Below are positions 1 through 8,813 of a DNA stretch of 64,000 nt, in pieces. Both the position numbers and the translations under genes were made by a program. How positions within the stretch are numbered: position 1 is the stretch's first letter; each line of letters opens with the position of its first letter. Below the pieces are notes generated by a model. It was not told where the DNA came from and did no database searches. It saw only the letters and a list, made by a program, of their open reading frames with translations. Source of the stretch: Komagataella phaffii GS115 (lineage: Eukaryota > Ascomycota > Pichiomycetes > Pichiales > Pichiaceae); assembly GCF_000027005.1 (NCBI RefSeq), contig NC_012966.1, forward strand, positions 1,054,001 to 1,118,000, given 5' to 3'.

Positions 1-650
1 GTTGTACTCTTTAGTGGTATGTTCTCGTTTTCCAAGATGGGGTCAGAAGTGCTGCCCTCATTATCCTCATCGTCGTCATCGTCTTCGTCCTGTGCATCGT
101 CCTTCACTAGTGTCTTTGATAATCCTGACAGCTTCAGCACCATCAACTCGTTATCCTTGTTTCTTTCGGCTTGAGTACCAGTAGCAAGGTACATCGAGGC
201 AGGATATCTTCTTCTTTCCGATCCCATGTCATCTGGAAGAATATCAACTGTCAGACAAGGCCATGGCATGTTTACATTATGTAGCATCTCATAAACACTA
301 GGATCAGCTTCCAACACTTCATCTGGTCCCAGAGGTTTGGATCTATGAGGTAAATACAAGCCACCCTCTTGTTCTGCTTCTTCGGTACGTTTCCTGTCCT
401 TTTCTATGACTCGCTGAGCTTTTTCACTGGCGCCTCTTTCATCTAGCTCTTGATCATCGTCGTCTTCACCTTCTGAATCGATTTCCAAAATTTCTTCTTC
501 CTCGCTTACAAGTTCTCCTTCCATGTCGATATCTTCACCATTTTCAGCCGAGTTGTCCACAACCCTTGTTGCTTCAGGGGCAGCATTTGGATCCGTTTTC
601 ACAGAGGCAATTTTGTTTTCATTGACCTCCTCAGCCGTTCTCTTTGCCAT
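1..650 (-). CDS. RRB1: RRB1, ribosome biogenesis WD40 protein (N-terminal part, cut by window edge)
   Basis: Partial gene read leftward from the ATG at 648-650; about 216 codons are visible and the WD40 propeller lies outside the window. Rrb1 (GRWD1 in animals) is a nuclear chaperone-like factor for ribosomal protein L3 in 60S assembly. The visible part has a basic start (MAKR), a long acidic stretch of Glu/Asp, then the conserved block before the propeller: YLPHRSKPLGPDEVLEADPS, YEMLHNVNMPWPCLTVDILPD and GSERRRYPASMYLATGTQAE, followed by another acidic run and NENIPL. These blocks match my memory of the yeast protein closely. It diverges from PRP6 across 152 bp that carries a PAC-like GATGAG, as expected for a ribosome-biogenesis gene. 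Confidence 0.9.
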   Translation of the reverse strand, partial: MAKRTAEEVNENKIASVKTDPNAAPEATRVVDNSAENGEDIDMEGELVSEEEEILEIDSEGEDDDDQELDERGASEKAQRVIEKDRKRTEEAEQEGGLYLPHRSKPLGPDEVLEADPSVYEMLHNVNMPWPCLTVDILPDDMGSERRRYPASMYLATGTQAERNKDNELMVLKLSGLSKTLVKDDAQDEDDDDDEDNEGSTSDPILENENIPLKST

Positions 651-802
651 ATTAAGATTTGACTTTTAGTTAGGAACAATCAAAGAAAAAAAAAAATTAA
701 ATCTCCGATGAGAACAGACCACCGCGAACCCCTTACATAAGCATAGTGTAGTCAGTCAACTTGTAGTAGATAGGACCCATCCATCCAATACGCTTGAGCT
801 CC
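651..802. promoter_or_regulatory. RRB1/PRP6 divergent promoter with PAC-like site
   Basis: A 152-bp intergenic region between divergent starts. It holds an A-rich tract (about 684-699, resembling the A/T-rich RRPE element) and GATGAG at 706-711, the core of the PAC element. Both are hallmarks of ribosome-biogenesis promoters in budding yeasts and lie within about 60 bp of the RRB1 start. Functional assignment is inference. Confidence 0.55.
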
Positions 803-3499
803 ATGGAAAGGAAGGCATTTTTGGACCAAGAACCTCCTCCTGGATATGTGGCCGGTTTAGGAAGAGGTGCTACAGGGTTTACCACTCAAGCAGATGTTGG
901 TACTGGAAGAATTGTGCCTGCAAGTTTTAGCGATGAAGAATCCGATGATGAGGATTTTGTAGATGATAGATTCAAGGATGCAGATGAAACAGAAAATGGG
1001 CTCAACGGTTTCAAAGAGAAAGACGATAGCGACAATGAGGCCGATCAAGTCTTTGCTGAAATTGAAGAGAGATTGAAGCGAAGAAATAAAAGGAAAAATG
1101 AAGTTCAAGAGGATGAGGAGCCTCTTGACGAAATCAAAAAAAACTTTCAAGAGTTGAAAAAGAATTTGACTTCTATCTCTGAGGAAGAATGGTTCAACTT
1201 ACCGGAATCTGGTGATTTGACAAGAAAGAATAAGAGGGCACGGTTAGAAGAGCAACAGCAACAGAGGTTTTATGCGGTGCCAGATTCTGTCATTAATGGG
1301 GTGGTAGCTGACACAATGGAAACTTCCAATTCGATTGATGTCACTAAAATCTCTGTGGCAAAGGACAGGTTACTAGGGTTGAGGCTAGACGAACAATTAG
1401 ATACCGAAGGGAATGACGTCCAGGAGTACTTAGACTCTCTCAAGGAACAGGAAGATTTTTCAGCCAAGTTTGGAGACATAAATAGAGCCAGATTGATATT
1501 AAACTCATTGAGGAAAACAGAACCACATAGGGGTTCAAGCTGGATTGCTTCTGCAAGATTGGAAGAGCAAAGCAAAAACTTTTCCAAGGCTAAAGAGCTT
1601 ATCATGCAAGGTTGCAAGATGTGCCCTAGAGATGAGAATGTTTGGCTGGAACGAATCAGACTTAATAAAACTACTGATACAACTCTTTGCAAAATTATTG
1701 TAACAGAAGGGCTGCAGTATAATGTAAAAAGTGTTAAGCTGTGGTTACAGGCAATTGATTTGGAAAATGAATCGTTTTCCAGAAAGAGAATTCTTCGAAA
1801 GGCTTTAGAGAATTTGCCTAGAAGCGTTCCACTGTGGAGAAGAATGATCGAAGAAGAAAGCTCCCAGGAAGAAAAACTTAAACTGTTAACAAAAGCCGTG
1901 GAACTAATACCTGATAATTCTGAATTATGCGTCGATTACATTAGAATGGAACAGAAACATAATCTTGAACGGGCAAAGCTATTTTTAAAAGATTCCTTGA
2001 CTAAAATTCCACAGTCTGTGGACCTTACCCTTCTATCTTGCGAAATAAAGGAGTATGAGCAAAATTCAGGGAATGAGCCCACCAGTACGGAGATACTATC
2101 AATTGTCTTCTTGGACGTTCTCCAGTCATTGAAGAATCAGGATAAGAAATTGACTTTCAAGGAATGGTTGAAGTACTGTGAAGAGTACGAAAAGAAAGGA
2201 GAATACAAGAATTTGGTCAAAGTGATTATTGAAAATACGGTTACGTTTGGGTTTGAAGACGTTCCAGAGCCAGAACTTGTTGCCACCGTGAATAAGATTG
2301 CCTACGAGTACGAAGGGACAGAGCTTGCCCGTCTTTCCAGTCTAATTTATTACGCATTAACAGAAAAATTCCCATTCAACTCTTCCGCATGGAAAAGTTT
2401 TATCAACCATGACAAGAGTGGAATTGAGGATAGATTCGAAAAATGCTTGGATAAGAATCCAACCTGGGTCGAGTTCTGGATTTCCTATAATTCTACTCTG
2501 TTGAAAAATGGCAACATCGAGAAAGCAAGAGATGTTTTAGATCGTGCTACGAAGCACAATCCTCGGGATCCAAAGCTGATTGTTAAAAGTATTGAGTTTT
2601 GCTTTAATGGACCCAACCGCACGGAGTCTTTGGAGTTGATTGAAAAGGGAATTGCAAAGTTTCCTGAACTTAAAATTTTTTACGTTTACAAGATCAAAAT
2701 CAGCGATGCATTAAAAATTTCATCTAACAAGTTACTTCAAGTATGTGATGATGGCATTTCAAAACACAGCAAAGCGGAAGAAATGTACCTGTTAAAAAGT
2801 GAGATTCTCATCAAAGGGGGTGATATTGATACAGCAAGAACTACTTTGGAGCAGGGTATCACAAACTGTTCACAATCACTTTCTCTTAGGTTAAAACTAT
2901 GTTTCTTGGATGAATTCAAAATGAGAATTATCACGAGAGCTAGAACAGTTTTGGAACTTGCAGTCACAGAAATCAAATCTGATCTCACCTGGTTCGAATT
3001 GATTCGCTTTGAGAATAGAAACAGATCAAAAGAAGACGCTCAGATTGTCCTTAGTAAGGCGTTGCAAAAGCATCCTAGTTCAGTTCTACTACTAATCTTG
3101 AGAATACAATTTGAAGAACGGGCTTCCAAGAGAAGAAACCTATACATCGAGGCTTTGAAAAAAACTAATGAAGATAAACTGTTAGTTTCTGTGATTGCTC
3201 ACAATCTATGGAGAAGGGACGGTAAGCCAGAAAAAGCATTCAAATTTTTCAAACAGTCACTGGAATCTTCAGTAGAAAATGGAGACATTCTGAGCATATA
3301 TTACAACTTCATAAGGAAGAATGGATCCCCAGAACAATTGCAAGATTTCTGGACTACGGTCGATAAAATCGATAAGGACCAACTGAAAAAAGGATATTAC
3401 TGGATTCAAGAGACTCAAGACTTGACACCCTGGAAGCAAACCGAGGAAATGATCGAAAATACAGCCAGGAAGTTGGATAACGACTTGATATATGTTTAA
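803..3499 (+). CDS. PRP6: PRP6, U4/U6-U5 tri-snRNP splicing factor
   Basis: 898 residues. Prp6 bridges U5 and U4/U6 snRNPs in the tri-snRNP before spliceosome activation. The N-terminus (MERKAFLDQEPPPGYVAG, then GRGATGFTT) is the PRP1 N-terminal domain signature shared by Prp6 proteins, followed by acidic and Lys-rich sequence to about residue 150. From about residue 220 to the end are repeated helical HAT/TPR-like units (for example ARLEEQ, WLERIRL, LWRRMIEEE, WFELIRFE). The length agrees with the yeast protein (about 900). The open frame extends three codons upstream to a TTG, but the ATG at 803 gives the conserved MER start and is preferred. The following gene on the same strand begins 183 bp downstream. 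Confidence 0.93.
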   Translation: MERKAFLDQEPPPGYVAGLGRGATGFTTQADVGTGRIVPASFSDEESDDEDFVDDRFKDADETENGLNGFKEKDDSDNEADQVFAEIEERLKRRNKRKNEVQEDEEPLDEIKKNFQELKKNLTSISEEEWFNLPESGDLTRKNKRARLEEQQQQRFYAVPDSVINGVVADTMETSNSIDVTKISVAKDRLLGLRLDEQLDTEGNDVQEYLDSLKEQEDFSAKFGDINRARLILNSLRKTEPHRGSSWIASARLEEQSKNFSKAKELIMQGCKMCPRDENVWLERIRLNKTTDTTLCKIIVTEGLQYNVKSVKLWLQAIDLENESFSRKRILRKALENLPRSVPLWRRMIEEESSQEEKLKLLTKAVELIPDNSELCVDYIRMEQKHNLERAKLFLKDSLTKIPQSVDLTLLSCEIKEYEQNSGNEPTSTEILSIVFLDVLQSLKNQDKKLTFKEWLKYCEEYEKKGEYKNLVKVIIENTVTFGFEDVPEPELVATVNKIAYEYEGTELARLSSLIYYALTEKFPFNSSAWKSFINHDKSGIEDRFEKCLDKNPTWVEFWISYNSTLLKNGNIEKARDVLDRATKHNPRDPKLIVKSIEFCFNGPNRTESLELIEKGIAKFPELKIFYVYKIKISDALKISSNKLLQVCDDGISKHSKAEEMYLLKSEILIKGGDIDTARTTLEQGITNCSQSLSLRLKLCFLDEFKMRIITRARTVLELAVTEIKSDLTWFELIRFENRNRSKEDAQIVLSKALQKHPSSVLLLILRIQFEERASKRRNLYIEALKKTNEDKLLVSVIAHNLWRRDGKPEKAFKFFKQSLESSVENGDILSIYYNFIRKNGSPEQLQDFWTTVDKIDKDQLKKGYYWIQETQDLTPWKQTEEMIENTARKLDNDLIYV

Positions 3500-3682
3500 G
3501 GTCCAAGGCACATGGTAATGGTGAGCAACGTTAGAGCCGAAGAGGACCTGACTCGGTCGCGACTCTGTCTCAAATCGCGGACTCTGTTGTTTGAGGAGTC
3601 AGATTGCTGATTACATATACTGTCCCGCATTTCTAATATCTATGGCCTTTTGATACCGGAGTCTTTTAGAACCATCATCCAG

Positions 3683-5179
3683 ATGATAACTTTAACAAAG
3701 AAGCTCAACCTGGATTGGAAATGGATCTTTAGGCAGTCCTGCAATCATCTTTTAACGAAATATTTGGTCCATATTGTGGTTAACATCTTGATACTACTAC
3801 TACTATATGGGATTGAGGAGTTGGTAAAGGTGATAGGCATAAAAGTGCCCTCCCCTGTCATACTAATGCTGGGAAATTTTGTGTTTTTAATACTTTTAAG
3901 TTGGGCAAGTCCTAAGCTTTTTGGGCTTTATGAAAAGGCAACCTTCCCAACACTAGAGCTACATCTAAAATGGATGAACCTTTACTTTGTGCCGTCCTTT
4001 ATCCGTTTGCCTTTGAGTGATGCTATCAGCGTAAAGGAAGCTTTTATGATTATGGCGATTTTTATTGTCGGGTATGTCGTGTTATTTGCTTTAGTGTTAT
4101 GGGTTTTGATACTTTGGGAGACTCTGGAAACCAGAACTAAGAAAAATGATGAAGAAAAACATGAGGAGGAAATTGAAGTGGTTCCGCCCGTGGAGAAATG
4201 CGGTGTGGTGGCAGTCGACTCCAGGGAAGATGTCTGCTCTAACGGATGTTCCTCCGATTCGGACCTGGATTCCAAGACTGATCACTCATCTATAGATCTT
4301 CTCAACAACATTGTCGATTATATTATTTTTTTTATCATGTTTATTGTGGGCATACCATTATTCCTCAAGTTTCACATTGCGCTTCTGTTATACCTGAGCA
4401 TTACCGTGCTAGTTTTCAAAACCATTTTGGAAAAGACCCCAAAACGATACGCCAAAATCTTTCACCCTTTAATATTTACAGTGGGATTCACTTGGTTCTT
4501 CATGCAAATTTTCAACTGGATCTCCAAAACAGTCTCATTTCAAGATAGTCTAAGGCTGTATTCTACAGGAAGGACATATTTATATCTGTTTGACGAGAGC
4601 ACATACCACTCGCAATGGCCCGGAGCCGGTGATTTTTTGGTATCTCTACTGGATATCTCTATCGTCTCTCTGTCGATACCATGTTTTAGACTACGGAAAG
4701 AATTATACCAAAATTTTATCAAGTTAACGAGCATCTGTACGTCAGCAGCCGTGGGATGCTTCTTCCTATATCCACTAATATCCCATCATCTAGGAGTTAA
4801 GGCCCCTAGAGCCCTTGCATTTATGGGAAGAAGCGTTACTATGGCCCTAGGAAAGCCACTTATTGCCAATATCGACGGATCAGTAGATCTGTTTTCGTGT
4901 ACAACACTAATAAGCGGCCTGTTGGGTGTCTATCTAGGTGATCACATGATCAGACTCTTAGGATGGTCCAAGCGTCATTCAAGCAACATTGTTACGGTTG
5001 GGATGGTGTTGGGAATTAATTGCGGCGCGGTTGCTACAGCGCACTTGCTCAACACTAATCCCAGGGCAGCTGCATTCAGCTCTTTAAGTTTCGTAATCTA
5101 CGGTCTCGTGATGGTGATCATGAGTTGCATCCCGGGGCTAGTCGATATCATCCATAAGATTGTTGGTTTCCAAACTTAA
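3683..5179 (+). CDS. LrgA-LrgB type membrane protein (CidA/CidB fusion, PLGG1-like)
   Basis: 498 residues from the ATG at 3683; the longer frame starts at a TTG and is not used. It has about ten hydrophobic segments in two blocks separated by a charged, Glu-rich loop (roughly residues 150-210). The C-terminal half carries LrgB/CidB-like features: GRSVTMALGKP, SGLLGVYLGD, then VGMVLGINCGAVATAHLL and RAAAFSSL. The N-terminal half resembles LrgA. The same fusion architecture occurs in the plant plastid glycolate/glycerate transporter PLGG1 and in filamentous fungi; S. cerevisiae has no counterpart that I know of. Substrate and membrane are unknown, so a small organic acid or holin-like role is only a family inference. 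A three-codon upstream ORF (3642-3653) precedes the start. Confidence 0.75.
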   Translation: MITLTKKLNLDWKWIFRQSCNHLLTKYLVHIVVNILILLLLYGIEELVKVIGIKVPSPVILMLGNFVFLILLSWASPKLFGLYEKATFPTLELHLKWMNLYFVPSFIRLPLSDAISVKEAFMIMAIFIVGYVVLFALVLWVLILWETLETRTKKNDEEKHEEEIEVVPPVEKCGVVAVDSREDVCSNGCSSDSDLDSKTDHSSIDLLNNIVDYIIFFIMFIVGIPLFLKFHIALLLYLSITVLVFKTILEKTPKRYAKIFHPLIFTVGFTWFFMQIFNWISKTVSFQDSLRLYSTGRTYLYLFDESTYHSQWPGAGDFLVSLLDISIVSLSIPCFRLRKELYQNFIKLTSICTSAAVGCFFLYPLISHHLGVKAPRALAFMGRSVTMALGKPLIANIDGSVDLFSCTTLISGLLGVYLGDHMIRLLGWSKRHSSNIVTVGMVLGINCGAVATAHLLNTNPRAAAFSSLSFVIYGLVMVIMSCIPGLVDIIHKIVGFQT

Positions 5180-6037
5180 TTTTGTCAATTAAGTGAAACC
5201 GGGGCCCTACTGGTAATGCGCGAATCTAAAACGAGAAAAAGTGGGGCACATACTGCATGCGCCAATTATTTCGATCGTAAGATAGTTACGGAGTCCTTAC
5301 AAACCTCAGACTTTGCGCCTCAATTTAGCAAACCTTCATGTTTCCGGTGGGACATTTTCTTGGTTACATGCATGCTTGAGAAACTAACGGGATCACCCTC
5401 TTTGGACAACTTGGCACCCTTTTCAATTTGAATGTATAACGTACTAGTCCAATAATTATAGCAAATATCTCCTTTAGCACCATAGCCGTCACACACTCGT
5501 GGGCTTGTAAGCCAATCAAAATCTGTCAAATTTTACCAAGTTCCCAACAAAAACATGCCCAGGATTCACGCCAAAGGAGAAAGGTAGGGCGGACGAAAAA
5601 GAAATTCTAGATTAGCTATATCACCTTGCTTAGGACGCAGCTTCTAACCCCATACTTAAAACTTGCCACGCATGCATGCAAAACAATGGTTCGTTAGTAT
5701 GACCTGCCGTGACTCCGAGCACTATCGAGTAATTTCGCGCATGAAGATGAGCCAATGATAGATCCCCATTCTGTTTGTCAAATAGTTATGTGTACCAGAA
5801 ATCTGGGGAACATGTCGTAACGCTGGTGACACTTCGTGCTTACATTTATTTAAACAACGTTGGCTGGACTTTTTTTTTTCCCTTGAATTTCCTTTGCAAC
5901 CCCGACTTTTTTATTGCATTCATTTGGGAACTCTTTTACTCCCCTTTATTTGTTACTTCTTTGTTGTCTTATTTGCCCACTTTTAATCCCTCTGGTTTGG
6001 TATCCTCCTCATCCGTTTTACCCACTACACCCAGTTC
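5180..6037. promoter_or_regulatory. Long upstream region of the Zn-cluster regulator gene
   Basis: An 858-bp gap without a supported gene. The proximal part is pyrimidine-rich (T-runs about 5869-5880 and 5905-5960), typical of a yeast core promoter and leader. A short frame at 5216-5431 has an ATG but no recognisable content. A possible 10-codon upstream ORF starts at 5788. The length is unusual for this gene-dense window and suggests a complex promoter for the downstream transcription factor. I see no tRNA or repeat in it. Confidence 0.5.
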
Positions 6038-8701
6038 ATGAAAGAGAACCAAGCCTCCAACAAGTTCAACCTCATCAAGAACCCAATAACCGGGAAGCCC
6101 CGAATTAGCCAGGCTTGTGACAGATGTCGTATAAAGAAGATAAAATGTGACGGAACTCTACCGAGTTGCACTAACTGCTCCAAGATAGGCTTTGTCTGCA
6201 AAATCAGTGACAGGCTGACACGTAGTTCCTTTCCAAAGGGCTACACCAAGAATCTGGAACAGAAGCTTATTGATATGGAGCTGGACCGAAACAGGCTTAT
6301 GTTAGAACTGAACAGAATCAAGAAAGAAGGCTTTGATGGCACTAACAACAACATTGCTATGGCATCGTCCGTCTCCAGTTCTGAAAATCTCAAGAGTGAT
6401 GACTCTTCAGAGTGTCAGAGTGTCACCGTGAGCCTCTCCTCAACGAGTGGCCCCTCTTTATCTCCAGAGCCAAAGCAAGACGATTTCCGTTTCAGAGTTG
6501 GCATGGATGGGTCGTTTGTCCTCAATCAGTTTCTACAATCCCCACTTATGGACTACATCAAATCCCTGAATGTCCTACAGTTTAACGGTTGTGCTAACTT
6601 TGATCAGAGCTTCAATGATGATCCTTTGGTGTTGAACAAATATCACATGAATCTAAACAGGTTTTTGAACTTGATTTTTTACAAGTTGCTCCTACCGTTG
6701 ATTCACAGAAACTCAAACACTCTTAACGAAAAATTTGCAGAAGACAACAATAGTCTAGACTCGTTGATCTGGAAGTTTTTTACAAACTACAACAAATTAA
6801 TTCCTATCTTGGAATTTGATTCCTTTTACAAGGACTACCTCCAATTTATTCACAAATACTACTCTAATAATCAGGTCTTTGTTGATGGGTTCAGAAAGTA
6901 TTTCGAGTTTAGCGAGTTTGAACAGTGCTTTATTGTCAAGTTGATTTTGATTCTCAAGTTCACTCTACCTGTTATTCACGATACCTCCGTCCCTTCGGAA
7001 ATCTATAGATTAATTTCTATGGATAGCCTACAAAGACTATTTGGAAACATCGATTTCCTCAAGCCCTCGACTGACAAAGTTTCTATTTTGCTGTTGGTCT
7101 TGCACTATATGGTTCTCTACGAATCCCCAAAATCTTTGCTGGACACTCAAGATGAAGCTCAGAAATATGATGAGTTCATTGGAAATTTACTATCCACTGC
7201 AGTTCATCACATCACTTCACTCCGTCTTCACATTGACCCAAGAAAGCTACAATTTCCAAGACCATTACCATCGAATGGTAATCGTCTCAGAATCAAACTT
7301 TCTTGGTGCTACAAACTGATTTCCAAACTTTTCCGTGTCATTTATAACATTGACAATGACTCCCTCTACAGTTTAGATGATTCACACTTGCCTGAATTGC
7401 AGTCTATCTCTATCCTACACGAGGAATTGGATGTCACCATTCAGTTCAACAACCTCCTTAATCTTATTCCCAACAACTTCCACAGCTTGCGGGACAAGCA
7501 ATCGTTGAGTAAGATCAAGACTCAGTTATTGGAATGGCACAAGAATTTCAACACAGAGTTTGTGGAACATTTCAATCTGAACGACACTGACAGTGATGAG
7601 CTCAGTGCCGAAAAAATCAATGTGCTGCGATCCAAGCTAATTTCTCTAAATCGTTTGAACTGTTACAACTCTTACTTTCAACTGGTCATCGAACTACAAT
7701 TGAAAGAAAATTTGGATAGTGTGGTGTCTGGAATATTTGGTTTGTCCAATGAGATGCTTATTGATAATAAATCTTCTACTGAATTGTTGAACACCCTACA
7801 ACAAACGCCGATAATTCATCAATCTTCAATTTTGGTATCCCTATGTTACAGGATTCAAACTGGTAATTTGCAGGACGAGATTTGTTCAATCTTAGTTAAC
7901 AATTATGAAAAACTACTTCAATGTAACGATGCTGGATTGCCGATCAAAATTCTTCCCCAATTGGTCCACTATTTTAAGGGCAAAATATCAACCAATTTAT
8001 CAAACTCTGCTGCTCATGAAGACTTGATGAATATGTTCACTTTGAATGATAATCTCTCTACAACTACTACCGATTTGGACTCTTTCATAATTCCGCCAAA
8101 GAGGAAACAGGACCAAACACTACCAATTGGAACAAAGCGCTCAAAGTCTGCTTCCACGTCCTCCGTTATCTCTAGCGATGACTGTTCATTGTTTTCCAAC
8201 TCGTTATCTGTGCCAACTACTTTCTCGGGAAGTTCTATCAGTGTTGGAATGGATAATCCGCCAAGCTCGCTTTTTGGAAGTTACAAGAGACCATCTTCAA
8301 TAGTCAAACAAGAACCAACAATCAACCCGAGGTCAAATGGCACTAACACCGATAGCAATCTATTCGATACCTTTAATGATTCTATCAAAGGCTCTTTGAA
8401 TAACGGTTTGAAGAAGTTGAAAGATATCAGATGCAATTCTGTCGTGGAAAGATCTCACTCTTCCCAAAGAAATGATTTCTTGATGGATCAAGAGGACAGT
8501 ATAACCAAGGAGACCATCAACTTTTCTGAGCTTTTCACCTGCGGAACTCCAACTGCGTCTCAGAGTATTGACAGATCTCCCAAGTCACTGCTGTTAAATG
8601 ACTTAGCTATAGCTCCCGATACTTTGGTCATCAAACCAGACGCTGAAGACCTGGACAGATTGAAAAACAAAATCAGATCTGTCAAATCAACTGTTCACTA
8701 G
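6038..8701 (+). CDS. Zn2Cys6 transcription factor with Cat8/Sip4-like zinc cluster
   Basis: 887 residues. Cysteines 27, 30, 37, 44, 47 and 54 form a complete CX2CX6CX6CX2CX6C binuclear zinc cluster. The linker (ISDRLTRSSFPKGYTKNLEQ) closely resembles that of Cat8 and Sip4, activators of gluconeogenic genes, where ISDKL then PKGYTESLEERV is typical. A short coiled coil follows (about residues 70-95). The middle (200-640) is hydrophobic and helical like other fungal regulator cores, though I cannot pick out the classic fungal_trans motif. The C-terminal 200 residues are Ser/Asn-rich with acidic patches, consistent with an activation domain. The protein is much shorter than S. cerevisiae Cat8 (about 1430), so orthology is not assured; it could be a Cat8-like paralogue. 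It has a long promoter and converges on the SAPS gene. Confidence 0.8.
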   Translation: MKENQASNKFNLIKNPITGKPRISQACDRCRIKKIKCDGTLPSCTNCSKIGFVCKISDRLTRSSFPKGYTKNLEQKLIDMELDRNRLMLELNRIKKEGFDGTNNNIAMASSVSSSENLKSDDSSECQSVTVSLSSTSGPSLSPEPKQDDFRFRVGMDGSFVLNQFLQSPLMDYIKSLNVLQFNGCANFDQSFNDDPLVLNKYHMNLNRFLNLIFYKLLLPLIHRNSNTLNEKFAEDNNSLDSLIWKFFTNYNKLIPILEFDSFYKDYLQFIHKYYSNNQVFVDGFRKYFEFSEFEQCFIVKLILILKFTLPVIHDTSVPSEIYRLISMDSLQRLFGNIDFLKPSTDKVSILLLVLHYMVLYESPKSLLDTQDEAQKYDEFIGNLLSTAVHHITSLRLHIDPRKLQFPRPLPSNGNRLRIKLSWCYKLISKLFRVIYNIDNDSLYSLDDSHLPELQSISILHEELDVTIQFNNLLNLIPNNFHSLRDKQSLSKIKTQLLEWHKNFNTEFVEHFNLNDTDSDELSAEKINVLRSKLISLNRLNCYNSYFQLVIELQLKENLDSVVSGIFGLSNEMLIDNKSSTELLNTLQQTPIIHQSSILVSLCYRIQTGNLQDEICSILVNNYEKLLQCNDAGLPIKILPQLVHYFKGKISTNLSNSAAHEDLMNMFTLNDNLSTTTTDLDSFIIPPKRKQDQTLPIGTKRSKSASTSSVISSDDCSLFSNSLSVPTTFSGSSISVGMDNPPSSLFGSYKRPSSIVKQEPTINPRSNGTNTDSNLFDTFNDSIKGSLNNGLKKLKDIRCNSVVERSHSSQRNDFLMDQEDSITKETINFSELFTCGTPTASQSIDRSPKSLLLNDLAIAPDTLVIKPDAEDLDRLKNKIRSVKSTVH

Positions 8702-8813
8702 TCTCATTCTATTAATTTATAAATAATATTATATATCTGTATCATGACATTAAACAAAATAAGAGATACTCTAAAAAAACAAGATGTACATTATTCATGA
8801 ACTTCGTAAATTA

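Noticed and set aside
5216..5431. 71-codon ATG frame downstream of the LrgAB-like gene
   Set aside because: No recognisable domain, unusual composition, in a long promoter region; not supported as a gene.
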